Below, piece by piece: positions 49,638-58,227 of a stretch of 64,000 nt of DNA (position 1 is its first letter; every line of letters starts with the position of its first letter). The stretch lies in NCBI RefSeq assembly GCF_012290005.1, contig NZ_JAAXMS010000004.1, forward strand, positions 620,001-684,000. Direction: 5' to 3'. The position numbers and the translations under genes were made by a program. The stretch comes from Crateriforma spongiae (lineage in GTDB: Bacteria; Planctomycetota; Planctomycetia; Pirellulales; Pirellulaceae). Under the pieces are notes generated by a model. The model did not search any database and was not told the origin of the DNA. It saw nothing but the letters and a program-made list of their open reading frames with translations.

Positions 49638-50903
49638 ATGATGAAGTCGGATCGAAAGCTTGGTGCCACCCGAATGCTTGGTGCCACCCCATTCGGTGCC
49701 CGCCCCCGCACCAGCGGACACGCGGATTGTCCAGACTTTCGGTCTTCCGTCCTTTGCCCAAAATCTTCTGAATCAGTCGCTTCCCAATTTTCTTTCGCCG
49801 CCGCGACCAAGCCCCGCAACACATCGGCTCGACTCACTTCGTCTTTGATCATCGGTTTCCTGACTTTGGCGGCGGTTGCCGTTGGCCCAATCGGCACCCC
49901 GGCGACCGCGTCCGACGCGCTGAAGAAACAAAGCACCTGGCAAACCTTGTCGGCCGACCAGTGGGCGACTCGCTTACGTTCGGATTTGGACAGCCTGGGC
50001 GTTTCGCCCGATGTCATCGACCAAGCGTCCGATCAATTTCTGCACGCCGTGCAAACCGAAGACGTGGATCCGCTGGATGCGTTTGTCGAACTGGCGGCGG
50101 GGATCGATCGATCGATGGCGGACTTGGTGGATCTTTCGCGCCAAGACTTGACGGCCGCGGCGGGAAGCATCGACCCCAGCGGACCAAATTACGCCGCGTT
50201 GAATTCGTTGCCCGAATCGACTCGTGACGCCGTGCGGATTTGGATGGGGCGTGAACTGACCCAGCAGCGACTGTACGACGAAGCGTTGCCCGTCATCGCG
50301 GAAGTCGACGCGATATCGTCGGTCGCGCCCGCCAGTTTGTTGTTCTACCGTGGCGTGTGTTACCACGCGCTGTTGATGAAGACCGAAGCGCTCGCGGATT
50401 TGCGACGGCTGATGGAAAACCCCGATGACGCGCCACAGCGGTTCGTCAAAACGGCGCAGTTGATGGTCGCCGACATCCGGCCGATGAAACCGGATTCGTT
50501 GGACGAAATTTCGCGCATGATGACCGACGTTCAGCGGCGGTTGGATCTGGGGCGTGCCAACGAAGAAGTGGAGCAACGCGAACAACAGATCATCGACAAA
50601 CTGACGAAGATGATCGACAAGATCGAAGAACAACAACAGCAGCAACAACAGGCCGCGTCGGCCGGTTCCAGTGGTTCGTCTGGTGGAAAGCCCGGCGGCG
50701 GGATGGCCGACAGCATGGCGGATGGCAACCCGCTTGGCAAAGGCGATGTGGATCGCAAGGATGTGGATCAGGGACCGGCTTGGGGAAACCTGCCGCCGGC
50801 CGAACGACACGAAGCCATTCAACAGATCAGCCGTGACTTGCCGACTCATTACCGCGACGCCATCGAAGCCTATTTCCGCAAGATGGCGACCGACCAAGGC
50901 TGA
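49638..50903 (+). CDS. Exported helical protein, last gene of the MoxR/VWA module
   Basis: This protein of up to 421 residues starts with ATG ATG at 49638. The N-terminal 65 residues are atypical and may be non-native; a later start just before a hydrophobic segment (LTSSLIIGFLTLAAVAVGPIG, about residues 66-86) is equally likely. The middle is TPR-like helical (LYDEALPVIAEVDAI, LLFYRGVCYHALLMKTEALADLRRL). A Gln-rich coil and Gly/Ser-rich stretch (about 330-355) precede a short conserved C-terminus (IQQISRDLPTHYRDAIEAYFRKMA). It lies 149 bp after the coiled-coil gene in the same orientation. Confidence 0.78.
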   Translation: MMKSDRKLGATRMLGATPFGARPRTSGHADCPDFRSSVLCPKSSESVASQFSFAAATKPRNTSARLTSSLIIGFLTLAAVAVGPIGTPATASDALKKQSTWQTLSADQWATRLRSDLDSLGVSPDVIDQASDQFLHAVQTEDVDPLDAFVELAAGIDRSMADLVDLSRQDLTAAAGSIDPSGPNYAALNSLPESTRDAVRIWMGRELTQQRLYDEALPVIAEVDAISSVAPASLLFYRGVCYHALLMKTEALADLRRLMENPDDAPQRFVKTAQLMVADIRPMKPDSLDEISRMMTDVQRRLDLGRANEEVEQREQQIIDKLTKMIDKIEEQQQQQQQAASAGSSGSSGGKPGGGMADSMADGNPLGKGDVDRKDVDQGPAWGNLPPAERHEAIQQISRDLPTHYRDAIEAYFRKMATDQG

Positions 50904-50957
50904 TCTTTCACGGCAATCAACGGCGGCTTTGAATCGATCTTTCAGGGCTCCGGCGCC

Positions 50958-51980
50958 ATGACGCGGTGCCTGGTTACGGGGTGTGGCGGTTTTCTGGGCG
51001 CCGAAATCGTCCGCCAGTTGTTACGGCGGGGTGACGAAGTCATCGGTGTTTCGCGTCGCGAGTATCCCGATTTGGTCGACGCCGGGATGACGCATCGGCG
51101 TGGGGATCTGTCCGATCGCGACTGGACCATGCGGCACGTACGCGATGTCGACGTGGTCGTGCACACCGCGGCGATCGCCGGCGTCTGGGGCGCCATGCCG
51201 CCATACTTGCGGAACAATGTGCTGACCACGCGGCACATCATCGACGCTTGTCACCGTCACTCGATCGGCCGATTGGTGTACACCAGCAGCCCCAGTGTGA
51301 CGTTCGACGGCCAGGACCAAAGCGGCGTCGATGAGTCGGTGCCGTATCCGACCAAGTGGATGTGCAATTACCCGCGATCCAAAGCGATGGCCGAAGCGAT
51401 GGTGATCCAAGCGGACGACGCGTCGCGGCTGCGGACGTGTTCGCTGCGTCCGCACTTGATTTGGGGCGACGGCGACCCGCACCTGTTGCCACGGCTGATC
51501 GACCGGGCCGCCAAAGGACGGCTGGCGATCATCGGCGATGGCAACAACCGGATCGACATGGTGCACGTAGTCAACGCGGCTGATGCCCATGTGTGTGCCA
51601 TCGACGCACTGCAAACGTCGCCGGATCGTGCCGCCGGACGCAGTTATTTTATCGGCCAAAACGAACCGGTTGATTGCTGGCCTTGGATCACGCGTCTGTG
51701 CGAAACCGCGGGGGTCAAGCCGCCGAGCCGCCAAGTCAGTCTGCGGACGGCCCGAATGATCGGAACGATGTTGGAGGCCGCCTATCATCTGACCGCACGA
51801 TCGGGCGAACCGCCGATGACTCGGTTCGTCGCGGCACAGCTGGCCCGGGATCACTATTTTGACGGCACCGCGGCGACCGAACGTTTGGGGTACCAGCCAT
51901 TGTTGACGATGCAGCAAGGGCTGGACGCCACCGCCGATTACCTGCGGACGCTGGGCGACCGGACGGTATCGGGCAAATAA
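50958..51980 (+). CDS. OleD-like NAD(P)-dependent epimerase/reductase
   Basis: This extended short-chain dehydrogenase of 340 residues has its nucleotide-binding motif TGCGGFLG at 7-14 and catalytic Tyr138/Lys142 in YPRSK. The stretch LVYTSSPSVTFDGQDQSGVDES and then LRPHLIWGDGDPHLLPRL closely resembles OleD, the 2-alkyl-3-oxoalkanoate reductase of bacterial olefin synthesis. OleA, OleB and OleC are not present in this window. Instead it precedes a ketoacyl synthase, an ACP and a CrtI-like oxidoreductase in the same direction, suggesting reduction of a beta-keto intermediate in that cassette. The reductase role is inference from family and context. Confidence 0.88.
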   Translation: MTRCLVTGCGGFLGAEIVRQLLRRGDEVIGVSRREYPDLVDAGMTHRRGDLSDRDWTMRHVRDVDVVVHTAAIAGVWGAMPPYLRNNVLTTRHIIDACHRHSIGRLVYTSSPSVTFDGQDQSGVDESVPYPTKWMCNYPRSKAMAEAMVIQADDASRLRTCSLRPHLIWGDGDPHLLPRLIDRAAKGRLAIIGDGNNRIDMVHVVNAADAHVCAIDALQTSPDRAAGRSYFIGQNEPVDCWPWITRLCETAGVKPPSRQVSLRTARMIGTMLEAAYHLTARSGEPPMTRFVAAQLARDHYFDGTAATERLGYQPLLTMQQGLDATADYLRTLGDRTVSGK

Positions 51981-52335
51981 CATCGGGCAAATATGCGACA
52001 TCGGGCTGCCGACCCAACGGGCGATGCGATCCGCCGGATCAAGGCTGCGGACGCCCGGTCGCGAAACCACGGGCGATTTGCTTGGCGGTGACGTTTGTGG
52101 CGGTTGATTGTGGGGACGAAAAGCCGGGCGGTCGTGACGATTCGCATGGGGGGCGGGGCCGCAACGCTGCGGGACTTCGGCCACCGGGATGTTGTCAATC
52201 TGCGTTGCGAACGCTAGTTTTTTGTGATTGTCGCCCTCGCCGGACCCACCGGCCGCCTGACGCCGCCGGATCATTCGTCCGGCCCGGCTTTGTGCCCCCT
52301 TCTGACGGCTCGATTGGTCGAGCCCCTTTGCTGCT
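51981..52335. other. Intergenic region before the ketoacyl synthase
   Basis: This 355-bp stretch shows no convincing gene. It has a trivial 12-bp direct repeat (ATCGGGCAAATA twice near 51970-51990). No hairpin, promoter or operator was identified with confidence. Its size means the OleD-like gene and the ketoacyl synthase may be separately transcribed. Confidence 0.45.
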
Positions 52336-53595
52336 GTGATCGCACCCAACCGCGCCTCCAAATTGCCCGACGATCAACGAATCGTCATCACCGGTATCGG
52401 CCTGACTGCGCCCAATGGGAACGATTGGGAAAGCATGCGGGAATCGTTGCTGGAAAAACGCAGCGGCGTTCAGCCGTATGAAATTCGGTACTTCGGAAAG
52501 ACCCTGGCCGGCGTCTGCGATTTCGACACCAAGCGTTACCAGGCAAAGAAAGAGATTCGTCGTGGGACTCGTGCCGGCAGCGTCGGCGTGTACGCGGCCA
52601 ACGAAGCGGTCAAGCACAGCGGGCTGGATTGGGAAAACATCGACCGCTCGCGAGTCGGCATTTATGTCGGCGTGACCGAGCATGGGAACGTCGAAACCGA
52701 GAACGAAATCTACGTCATCAAAGGTTTCGATTACGACACCAGTTGCTGGTCGCATCACCACAATCCGCGAACGGTCGCCAACAATCCGGCCGGCGAAATC
52801 GCGTTGAACATGGGTATTACCGGGCCGCACTACACGATCGGCGCCGCCTGTGCCGCGGGTAACGCGGGATTGATCCAGGGCGCGCAAATGTTGCGACTGG
52901 GCGAATGTGATTTGGCCATCGCCGGCGGGACAAGCGAAAGCATTCACACCTTCGGAATCTTTGCCAGCTTCAACAGCCAAAACGCTTTGGCCCGGCACGA
53001 TGACCCGACCCGAGCCAGTCGGCCGTTTGACACCCAACGCAATGGTATCGTCGTCGCCGAAGGCGGTTGTCTGTACACGATGGAACGGCTGAGCGATGCC
53101 AAGGCCCGTGACGCCAAGATTTACGGCGAACTGGTCGGTTACGCGATGAACACCGACGCCACGGATTTTGTTCTGCCCAATCCCGAACGGCAATCACAGT
53201 GTGTCCAGATGGCTTTGGACCGCGCTGGTTTAGCCGCCGAAGACATCGACATCGTCAGCACGCATGCCACCGGGACCAACAGCGGTGACACCCAAGAATG
53301 CGATGCACTGCGGCGGGTCTTCGGTGATTCCCCGGGCACCAAAATCAACAACACCAAAAGCTACATCGGTCACGCGATGGGCGCCGCGGGCGCTTTGGAA
53401 CTGGCCGGCAACCTAAAGTCTTTCGAAGACCGCGTGGTCCATCCGACCATCAATGTCGACGACCTGGATCCGTCCTGTGAGCTTCCCGGTTTGGTTCTGA
53501 ACGAACCTCAGGAAGTTTCGCGGGTGGATTACATCCTGAACAACTCCTTCGGAATGCTGGGTATCAATTCCGTCGTCATCATCGGCCGTGTTTGA
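52336..53595 (+). CDS. Beta-ketoacyl-ACP synthase (FabF/KAS II-like)
   Basis: This condensing enzyme of 419 residues has a full Cys-His-His set: Cys172 in GAACAAGN, His in THATGTNSGD, and His in NTKSYIGHAMGAAGA. It should extend an acyl chain with malonyl-ACP. The start is GTG at 52336, because no ATG lies before the first conserved strand (RIVITGIGLTAPNG). With the small ACP 75 bp downstream and a CrtI-like oxidoreductase, it looks like a dedicated chain-building set rather than housekeeping FabF. That reading is inference. Confidence 0.94.
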   Translation: MIAPNRASKLPDDQRIVITGIGLTAPNGNDWESMRESLLEKRSGVQPYEIRYFGKTLAGVCDFDTKRYQAKKEIRRGTRAGSVGVYAANEAVKHSGLDWENIDRSRVGIYVGVTEHGNVETENEIYVIKGFDYDTSCWSHHHNPRTVANNPAGEIALNMGITGPHYTIGAACAAGNAGLIQGAQMLRLGECDLAIAGGTSESIHTFGIFASFNSQNALARHDDPTRASRPFDTQRNGIVVAEGGCLYTMERLSDAKARDAKIYGELVGYAMNTDATDFVLPNPERQSQCVQMALDRAGLAAEDIDIVSTHATGTNSGDTQECDALRRVFGDSPGTKINNTKSYIGHAMGAAGALELAGNLKSFEDRVVHPTINVDDLDPSCELPGLVLNEPQEVSRVDYILNNSFGMLGINSVVIIGRV

Positions 53596-53670
53596 TTCGG
53601 CCCTGCCGCGACCAGCATTTTGTCGACGCCTCGGCGTCATTCTCGTTTGTCATCCCCAGCCAAAATCAAT

Positions 53671-53922
53671 ATGACCCCTGAAGAAATTCGATCCGAGATT
53701 CTGGACATCCTTGACGATATTTCGCCCGACGAGGACCTGGACAGCCTGGACGACGACAAGCCGTTTCGCGAACAGCTGGAACTGGACAGCATGGACTTTC
53801 TGGACATCGTGATGGAGCTGCGCAAGCGCCATCGTGTTCAGATTCCCGAGGAAGATTACGGCAATTTGGCCAGCATGCAGTCGACGGTGACTTACCTGGA
53901 ACCGAAGATGAAGGACCTGTAG
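53671..53922 (+). CDS. Acyl carrier protein
   Basis: This small acidic helical protein of 83 residues carries the phosphopantetheine site LELDSMDFLD with Ser40. The usual DSL is DSM here. MTPEEIRSEILDILDDI at the start is a normal ACP helix I. The ATG at 53671 is preferred to the upstream frame from 53620. Position right after the ketoacyl synthase suggests it carries the chain made by that enzyme. It would be activated by a phosphopantetheinyl transferase such as the one at 12567. Confidence 0.93.
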   Translation: MTPEEIRSEILDILDDISPDEDLDSLDDDKPFREQLELDSMDFLDIVMELRKRHRVQIPEEDYGNLASMQSTVTYLEPKMKDL

Positions 53923-54092
53923 CGGCGGTGTCGTCGCGTCGCCCCAGTTTTTTTGTGCGTCCGCCGGCACGCGGCGACGCATCAACGGGTGATGCCGACG
54001 CTGTCCCCGCATTCTTTACGTGCAGCATCGTTTGATCATCGCGCCTGACGCCGCTACGCGTGTGTGTGTCCAAGCTAGTTGGAATGCCATCG

Positions 54093-55499
54093 ATGTACGA
54101 CACGATCATCATCGGCGCCGGAATGAGCGGGCTGGCTGCAGGCATCCGCCTGGCACACTATGACCAGCGCGTCTGCATTCTGGAAAAGCATTACACGATC
54201 GGCGGTCTGAATTCGTTCTATCGCATGGGCGGTCGCGACTATGACGTCGGCTTGCACGCGATGACCAATTTCGCCCGCAAGGGAGATCGCCGCGGACCGC
54301 TGGCCAAGTTGATCCGGCAACTGCGTTTTCGCTGGGAAGATTTTCAGCTGGCCGAACAAATCGGCAGCAGCATTCGCTTTCCCGATGTCAGTTTGGATTT
54401 CAACAACGACATCGCGTTGTTGGAAAGTCAAATCGCCGAACGGTTTCCAGACCAGATCGATGGCTTTCGTTCGCTGTGTTCGTCGTTGTTGGATTACAGC
54501 GATATGGACGGCACCGATGCGAACTTCATGCGTTCGGCCCGTGACGTCTTGGCCGAACACATCAGCGAACCGCTGTTGATCGAAATGCTGTTGTGCCCGC
54601 TGATGTGGTACGGCAACGCACGCCAGAACGATATGGATTTCGGCCAGTTTTGCATCATGTTTCGTGCGTGTTATCTGGAAGGCTTTGGCCGACCCTACAA
54701 AGGCGTGCGGTTGATCTTGAAAAACCTGGTTCGCAAGTTTCGTGGGCTGGGCGGTGAACTGAAATTGCGAAGCGGTGTGTCGCGGATCCACGTCGATAAC
54801 GGACGTGCGACCGGGGTGGTTCTGGACGACGGAACGGAGATCGAAGCGAAGCGGATTCTGTCTTCTGCCGGAAACGTCGAAACGATGCGGATGTGTGATG
54901 ACATCACCGACGTCGATGTGGCCAAAGCGGGGCAGTTGTCCTTCATCGAATCGATCAGCATCCTGGATCGTCAACCCAAAGAGATCGGTTTCGATCGGAC
55001 GATCGTTTTTTACAACGACAGCCCGACGTTTCATTGGACGCGGCCCGATGATCAGTTATGTGATTTCCGCACGGGAGTGATTTGTTCGCCGAACAATTAC
55101 GTCTATTCCGATGACGAAGGCGAATTGCCCGAAGGGGTGATTCGCATCACCACGCTGGCCAATCACGATCGATGGTGTGCTTTGCCCGAAAAGCTATACT
55201 TGGCCGCCAAGGCACAGCAGTACGATGCCGCCATCGCCGCATCGGTCCGCTTCATGCCGGATTTTCGTCGGCATGTGGTCGACACCGACGTCTTCACGCC
55301 CAAGACGATCCGTCGATTCACTTGGCACGACAACGGGGCCGTCTACGGGGCGCCCGACAAACAGCTGGACGGCACCACGCACTTGCCCAATCTGTTCCTT
55401 TGCGGCACCGACCAAGGATTCGTGGGCATCGTCGGGGCGATCGTTAGTGGGATCAGCATGGCCAACCGCCACTGCTTGGTTGACGACACGGCAGCCTGA
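54093..55499 (+). CDS. FAD-dependent CrtI/phytoene-desaturase-like oxidoreductase
   Basis: This flavoprotein of 468 residues has the N-terminal dinucleotide fold YDTIIIGAGMSGLAAGIRLA (residues 2-21) and the CrtI-type motif EKHYTIGGLNSFYR. The C-terminal FAD motif is LFLCGTDQGFVGIVGAIVSG. Family members desaturate, isomerise or saturate polyene or retinoid substrates. The start at 54093 (MYDT) is preferred; ATG 54084 is possible. It is the last gene of the OleD-KAS-ACP group, so it may act on an ACP-bound or released polyene. Substrate is unknown. Confidence 0.9.
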   Translation: MYDTIIIGAGMSGLAAGIRLAHYDQRVCILEKHYTIGGLNSFYRMGGRDYDVGLHAMTNFARKGDRRGPLAKLIRQLRFRWEDFQLAEQIGSSIRFPDVSLDFNNDIALLESQIAERFPDQIDGFRSLCSSLLDYSDMDGTDANFMRSARDVLAEHISEPLLIEMLLCPLMWYGNARQNDMDFGQFCIMFRACYLEGFGRPYKGVRLILKNLVRKFRGLGGELKLRSGVSRIHVDNGRATGVVLDDGTEIEAKRILSSAGNVETMRMCDDITDVDVAKAGQLSFIESISILDRQPKEIGFDRTIVFYNDSPTFHWTRPDDQLCDFRTGVICSPNNYVYSDDEGELPEGVIRITTLANHDRWCALPEKLYLAAKAQQYDAAIAASVRFMPDFRRHVVDTDVFTPKTIRRFTWHDNGAVYGAPDKQLDGTTHLPNLFLCGTDQGFVGIVGAIVSGISMANRHCLVDDTAA

Positions 55500-55982
55500 C
55501 TCTTTCTTGGACCGCCATTTTTCGCAACTGAAGGTGCGGTAATTGGTCGCGTCCGACCGGCCGATTTCGGTGGGATCAAGCGGACTCAAAAAGCGCCGGA
55601 TGTCACAAACTTGCCGTGTTTTGCGGTACCAGCGAGCCATGGCCGGGCGGAATCGCAGCGTGTTTGGCCTTCGATTTGGGCCGGCGGCCGCGTCGTTGTG
55701 CCGCTGGATCTCGCGGTTGTTGGCGGCATAGGATCAAGCAGACCGGTTCTCGAAATTCAACCGTTGAATTTTCGACGACACCGGATGCTTGATCTATTCA
55801 CAGGCTGTGCGATCAATGTTGGCGCCCGCTGCAAAACACCGAAACGTAATCCGCTGGATCTTCACGCTGAATCTGTTTGCGATCCTGGTGGCCGTCGTGT
55901 TCATCTCCACCGCGCTGACGGTTGGCCGATGATGTAAATCGGGGCAACCGTCGCTGGGCGACAAGTCGACGATCATGACGGA
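55500..55982. other. Intergenic region after the lipid-type cassette
   Basis: This 483-bp region lies between the CrtI-like gene and the end of the convergent ThuA-like gene. Apart from the tiny membrane ORF at 55816-55932, I see no convincing gene, RNA or terminator. Confidence 0.45.
55816..55932 (+). CDS. Possible 38-residue single-pass membrane protein
   Basis: This ORF was read directly: ATG at 55816, TGA at 55930-55932; GTG 55807 would add three residues. The translation has a basic head (AAKHRNVIRW) followed by one clean hydrophobic helix of about 20 residues (FTLNLFAILVAVVFISTAL) and a short Gly-Arg tail. Such short proteins are often missed, but this could be chance. No ribosome-binding site is evident and I know no homologue. 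It does not overlap any confident gene. Confidence 0.35.
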   Translation: MLAPAAKHRNVIRWIFTLNLFAILVAVVFISTALTVGR

Positions 55983-57044
55983 TCACTTGCGTCGCTTGGG
56001 CACTTCGACCGGGTACCGCAGCGACATGATCGGGCTGTTGAAGTCCGCCAAATCCGACGGACGCACGCCACGCCGAAATCCGCCGAACTGAAATTTCGAC
56101 GGCTGATAAGCGCCCACAAAATCAATGTTCAGGTCTTCGCGGATCTGGTTCTCCATGCCACAGGACCAGAAACACGCGTTGATCATCATGCGACGAAAAT
56201 CGGTGTCCAACAGATCCACCGATGCGCCGTAGGTGGTCGTGAACACTCGGCCGTCGCCATCCCCGTAGGTCCGCACCCAAACGCCTGGACACGGCGACTT
56301 GTCATCGGCGACCGGTGCGTTGGCGGTCATTCCGTTAAGCGGTTGGGCGGTCGCTAATACCGTCACGTCGTCCATCGGTTCGGTCCAGTAACCACCCGCC
56401 TGGACCCACGGTTGCGTGACGCCTTTCAAAATCGGGTGATCGGCCTGGTCATTCGCCACGATCAACCGCGTGCTCATGACGTGATTCTTGCCGTAGTGGC
56501 CCGACCAGCTTTCCCCCAACACCTGGCGACCAAAACCCCGTGAATACTCCTGTCCCTTGTACTGATAATCGTACCGGGCGAAGGGTGAATCCGCGGGGAT
56601 CTTGAACGCGTGGGTGGCGGTACGCAAACCGACGACCGGGCCGCTGCGATTCAGATAGTCCACGATCGGCTGCATCTGGTCGTCGGGAAGATTTTTGAAC
56701 CGCAGAAAGATGACCGCCGCGTCCGCATCGGCAAGCACTTCGGTCCCCGGCATGTGGTCCGCGTCGGGATCGATGGTGCCGGTGTCTGGATCGATCGTGA
56801 ACAAAACCGTGCATTTGAACCCGTGATGCTGTGCCAAGATTCGCGCCATCGCGGGCAGCGTTTCCTCCGAACGGTACTCGTGATCACCCGCCAAGAAAAC
56901 GATGTGCTTGCCGGCACCGGGGCCGGACTTGCCCTCGTAAACCAGCGGTGACTGGGCCGATGATTCGGCCGACATCAAAGAGGTCCATGCCAAGGCAGCG
57001 AACAGCAACAACCCAATGGGCTTGATACGCAAAGAATGATTCAT
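55983..57044 (-). CDS. Secreted ThuA-like protein
   Basis: This protein of 353 residues has a signal peptide (LRIKPIGLLLFAALAWTSLMSAESSAQ) and a ThuA-like (class I glutamine amidotransferase-like fold) domain: HIVFLAGDHEYRSEETLPAMARIL near the start, then FLRFKNLPDDQMQPIVDYL and GRVFTTTYGASVD. ThuA domains in planctomycetes occur with sugar use; the enzymatic role is not settled. The ATG at 57044 is chosen over the upstream frame to 57218. It is divergent from ribokinase with a 271-bp gap. Confidence 0.88.
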   Translation of the reverse strand: MNHSLRIKPIGLLLFAALAWTSLMSAESSAQSPLVYEGKSGPGAGKHIVFLAGDHEYRSEETLPAMARILAQHHGFKCTVLFTIDPDTGTIDPDADHMPGTEVLADADAAVIFLRFKNLPDDQMQPIVDYLNRSGPVVGLRTATHAFKIPADSPFARYDYQYKGQEYSRGFGRQVLGESWSGHYGKNHVMSTRLIVANDQADHPILKGVTQPWVQAGGYWTEPMDDVTVLATAQPLNGMTANAPVADDKSPCPGVWVRTYGDGDGRVFTTTYGASVDLLDTDFRRMMINACFWSCGMENQIREDLNIDFVGAYQPSKFQFGGFRRGVRPSDLADFNSPIMSLRYPVEVPKRRK

Positions 57045-57315
57045 CGCAGGTGTGACTCCATGTGGACTTGGACGTATACGCGTTGTCGTGGCAGCCAAGG
57101 GTAAGGGACAAAGCAAAAACCCAAGGCACGAGTTCGACGGAGGGATCAAAAGAATATCCGAAAGCCCGAGCGGACGTTTGTGATGGCCCGAAAACTGGGG
57201 TTCTGGCACGCGTGACACTTCAGCGCGAAACCCTGATCATCGTCACCAAGGTGAACCGCCACCACGGTAGACTTGTTGTTTTTCTGAACTCCGTTTTCTC
57301 CTAGTGTTTCTGAAA

Positions 57316-58227
57316 ATGTCCAAGATCGTCGTCGTCGGCAGCATCAACACCGACATGGTCATCCGCACCCGGCGATTGCCTGGTCCAGGCGAAACTGTCC
57401 TGGGGGGAACCTTCTTGATGAACCCTGGCGGCAAAGGAGCCAACCAAGCGGTCGCCGCAGCCAAGCTGGGCGGCGACGTTGTTTTCATCGGAAAAGTCGG
57501 CGACGATTCGCTGGGCCGCGATGCGGTGGCCAACATGCAACACTGTGGCGTTGATACACGGTTCATCGGTGTCGACCCTGATTTGGCTTCCGGTGTCGCG
57601 ACAATCACCGTCGACGAATCAGGGGAAAACTGCATCGCAGTCGCCTCCGGTGCGAACGCTTGTTTGTCTGTCGCGGATGTCCAATCGGCATGGAAACAGA
57701 TCGATGATGTTTCCATGGTTTTGATGCAACTGGAAACACCGCTGGAAACCGTGCAAGCCGCCGCCCAGCTGGCAAAGCAATCGGGGGCGACCACGATCTT
57801 GAATCCTGCACCCGCCCAAGATTTGCCAGACGCCTTGTTGGCTTTGATCGACATCATCACCCCGAACGAGCATGAAGCCCATCAGTTGACCGGGGTCACG
57901 ATCAACAGTGACGATTCGGCCAAGTCGGCCGCGCAAAGGCTGCAGCAGCGTGGCGTTCCCACGGTCATCATCACCATGGGCGATCGCGGGGCATGGATCC
58001 AGTCCGATGATTTCACGGGGTGTGTTGACGCAATTCCGGCAAAGGTGGTGGACACAACGGCGGCCGGTGACACGTTCAACGGCGCCCTGGCGGCGGAACT
58101 TGCTCTCGGGACCGCTCGAGTGGATGCAGTCCGTTTGGCCAATCATGCCGCATCGATCGCGGTCACCCGGCAAGGCGCGCAGGGCTCTTGCCCGACGCGG
58201 AAAGACTTGGCCGATTCTTCGACCTGA
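57316..58227 (+). CDS. rbsK: Ribokinase (PfkB family)
   Basis: This sugar kinase of 303 residues has SINTDMVIRTRRLPGPGE at the N-terminus, NPGGKGANQAVAAAKLGG (substrate region) and the C-terminal PfkB signature DTTAAGDTFNGALAAEL with the catalytic Asp. It phosphorylates ribose, or a related pentose, for entry into the pentose phosphate pathway. The ATG at 57316 is preferred to GTG 57304. Next to a ThuA-like gene it fits a carbohydrate theme; ribose-transport genes are not seen here. Confidence 0.94.
   Translation: MSKIVVVGSINTDMVIRTRRLPGPGETVLGGTFLMNPGGKGANQAVAAAKLGGDVVFIGKVGDDSLGRDAVANMQHCGVDTRFIGVDPDLASGVATITVDESGENCIAVASGANACLSVADVQSAWKQIDDVSMVLMQLETPLETVQAAAQLAKQSGATTILNPAPAQDLPDALLALIDIITPNEHEAHQLTGVTINSDDSAKSAAQRLQQRGVPTVIITMGDRGAWIQSDDFTGCVDAIPAKVVDTTAAGDTFNGALAAELALGTARVDAVRLANHAASIAVTRQGAQGSCPTRKDLADSST

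Noticed and set aside
51021-52361. Minus-strand frame of 446 codons
   Set aside because: It is antisense to the OleD-like gene, has a basic low-quality translation and no recognisable domain.
52195-53193. Minus-strand frame of 332 codons
   Set aside because: It is antisense to the ketoacyl synthase, whose catalytic residues are intact.
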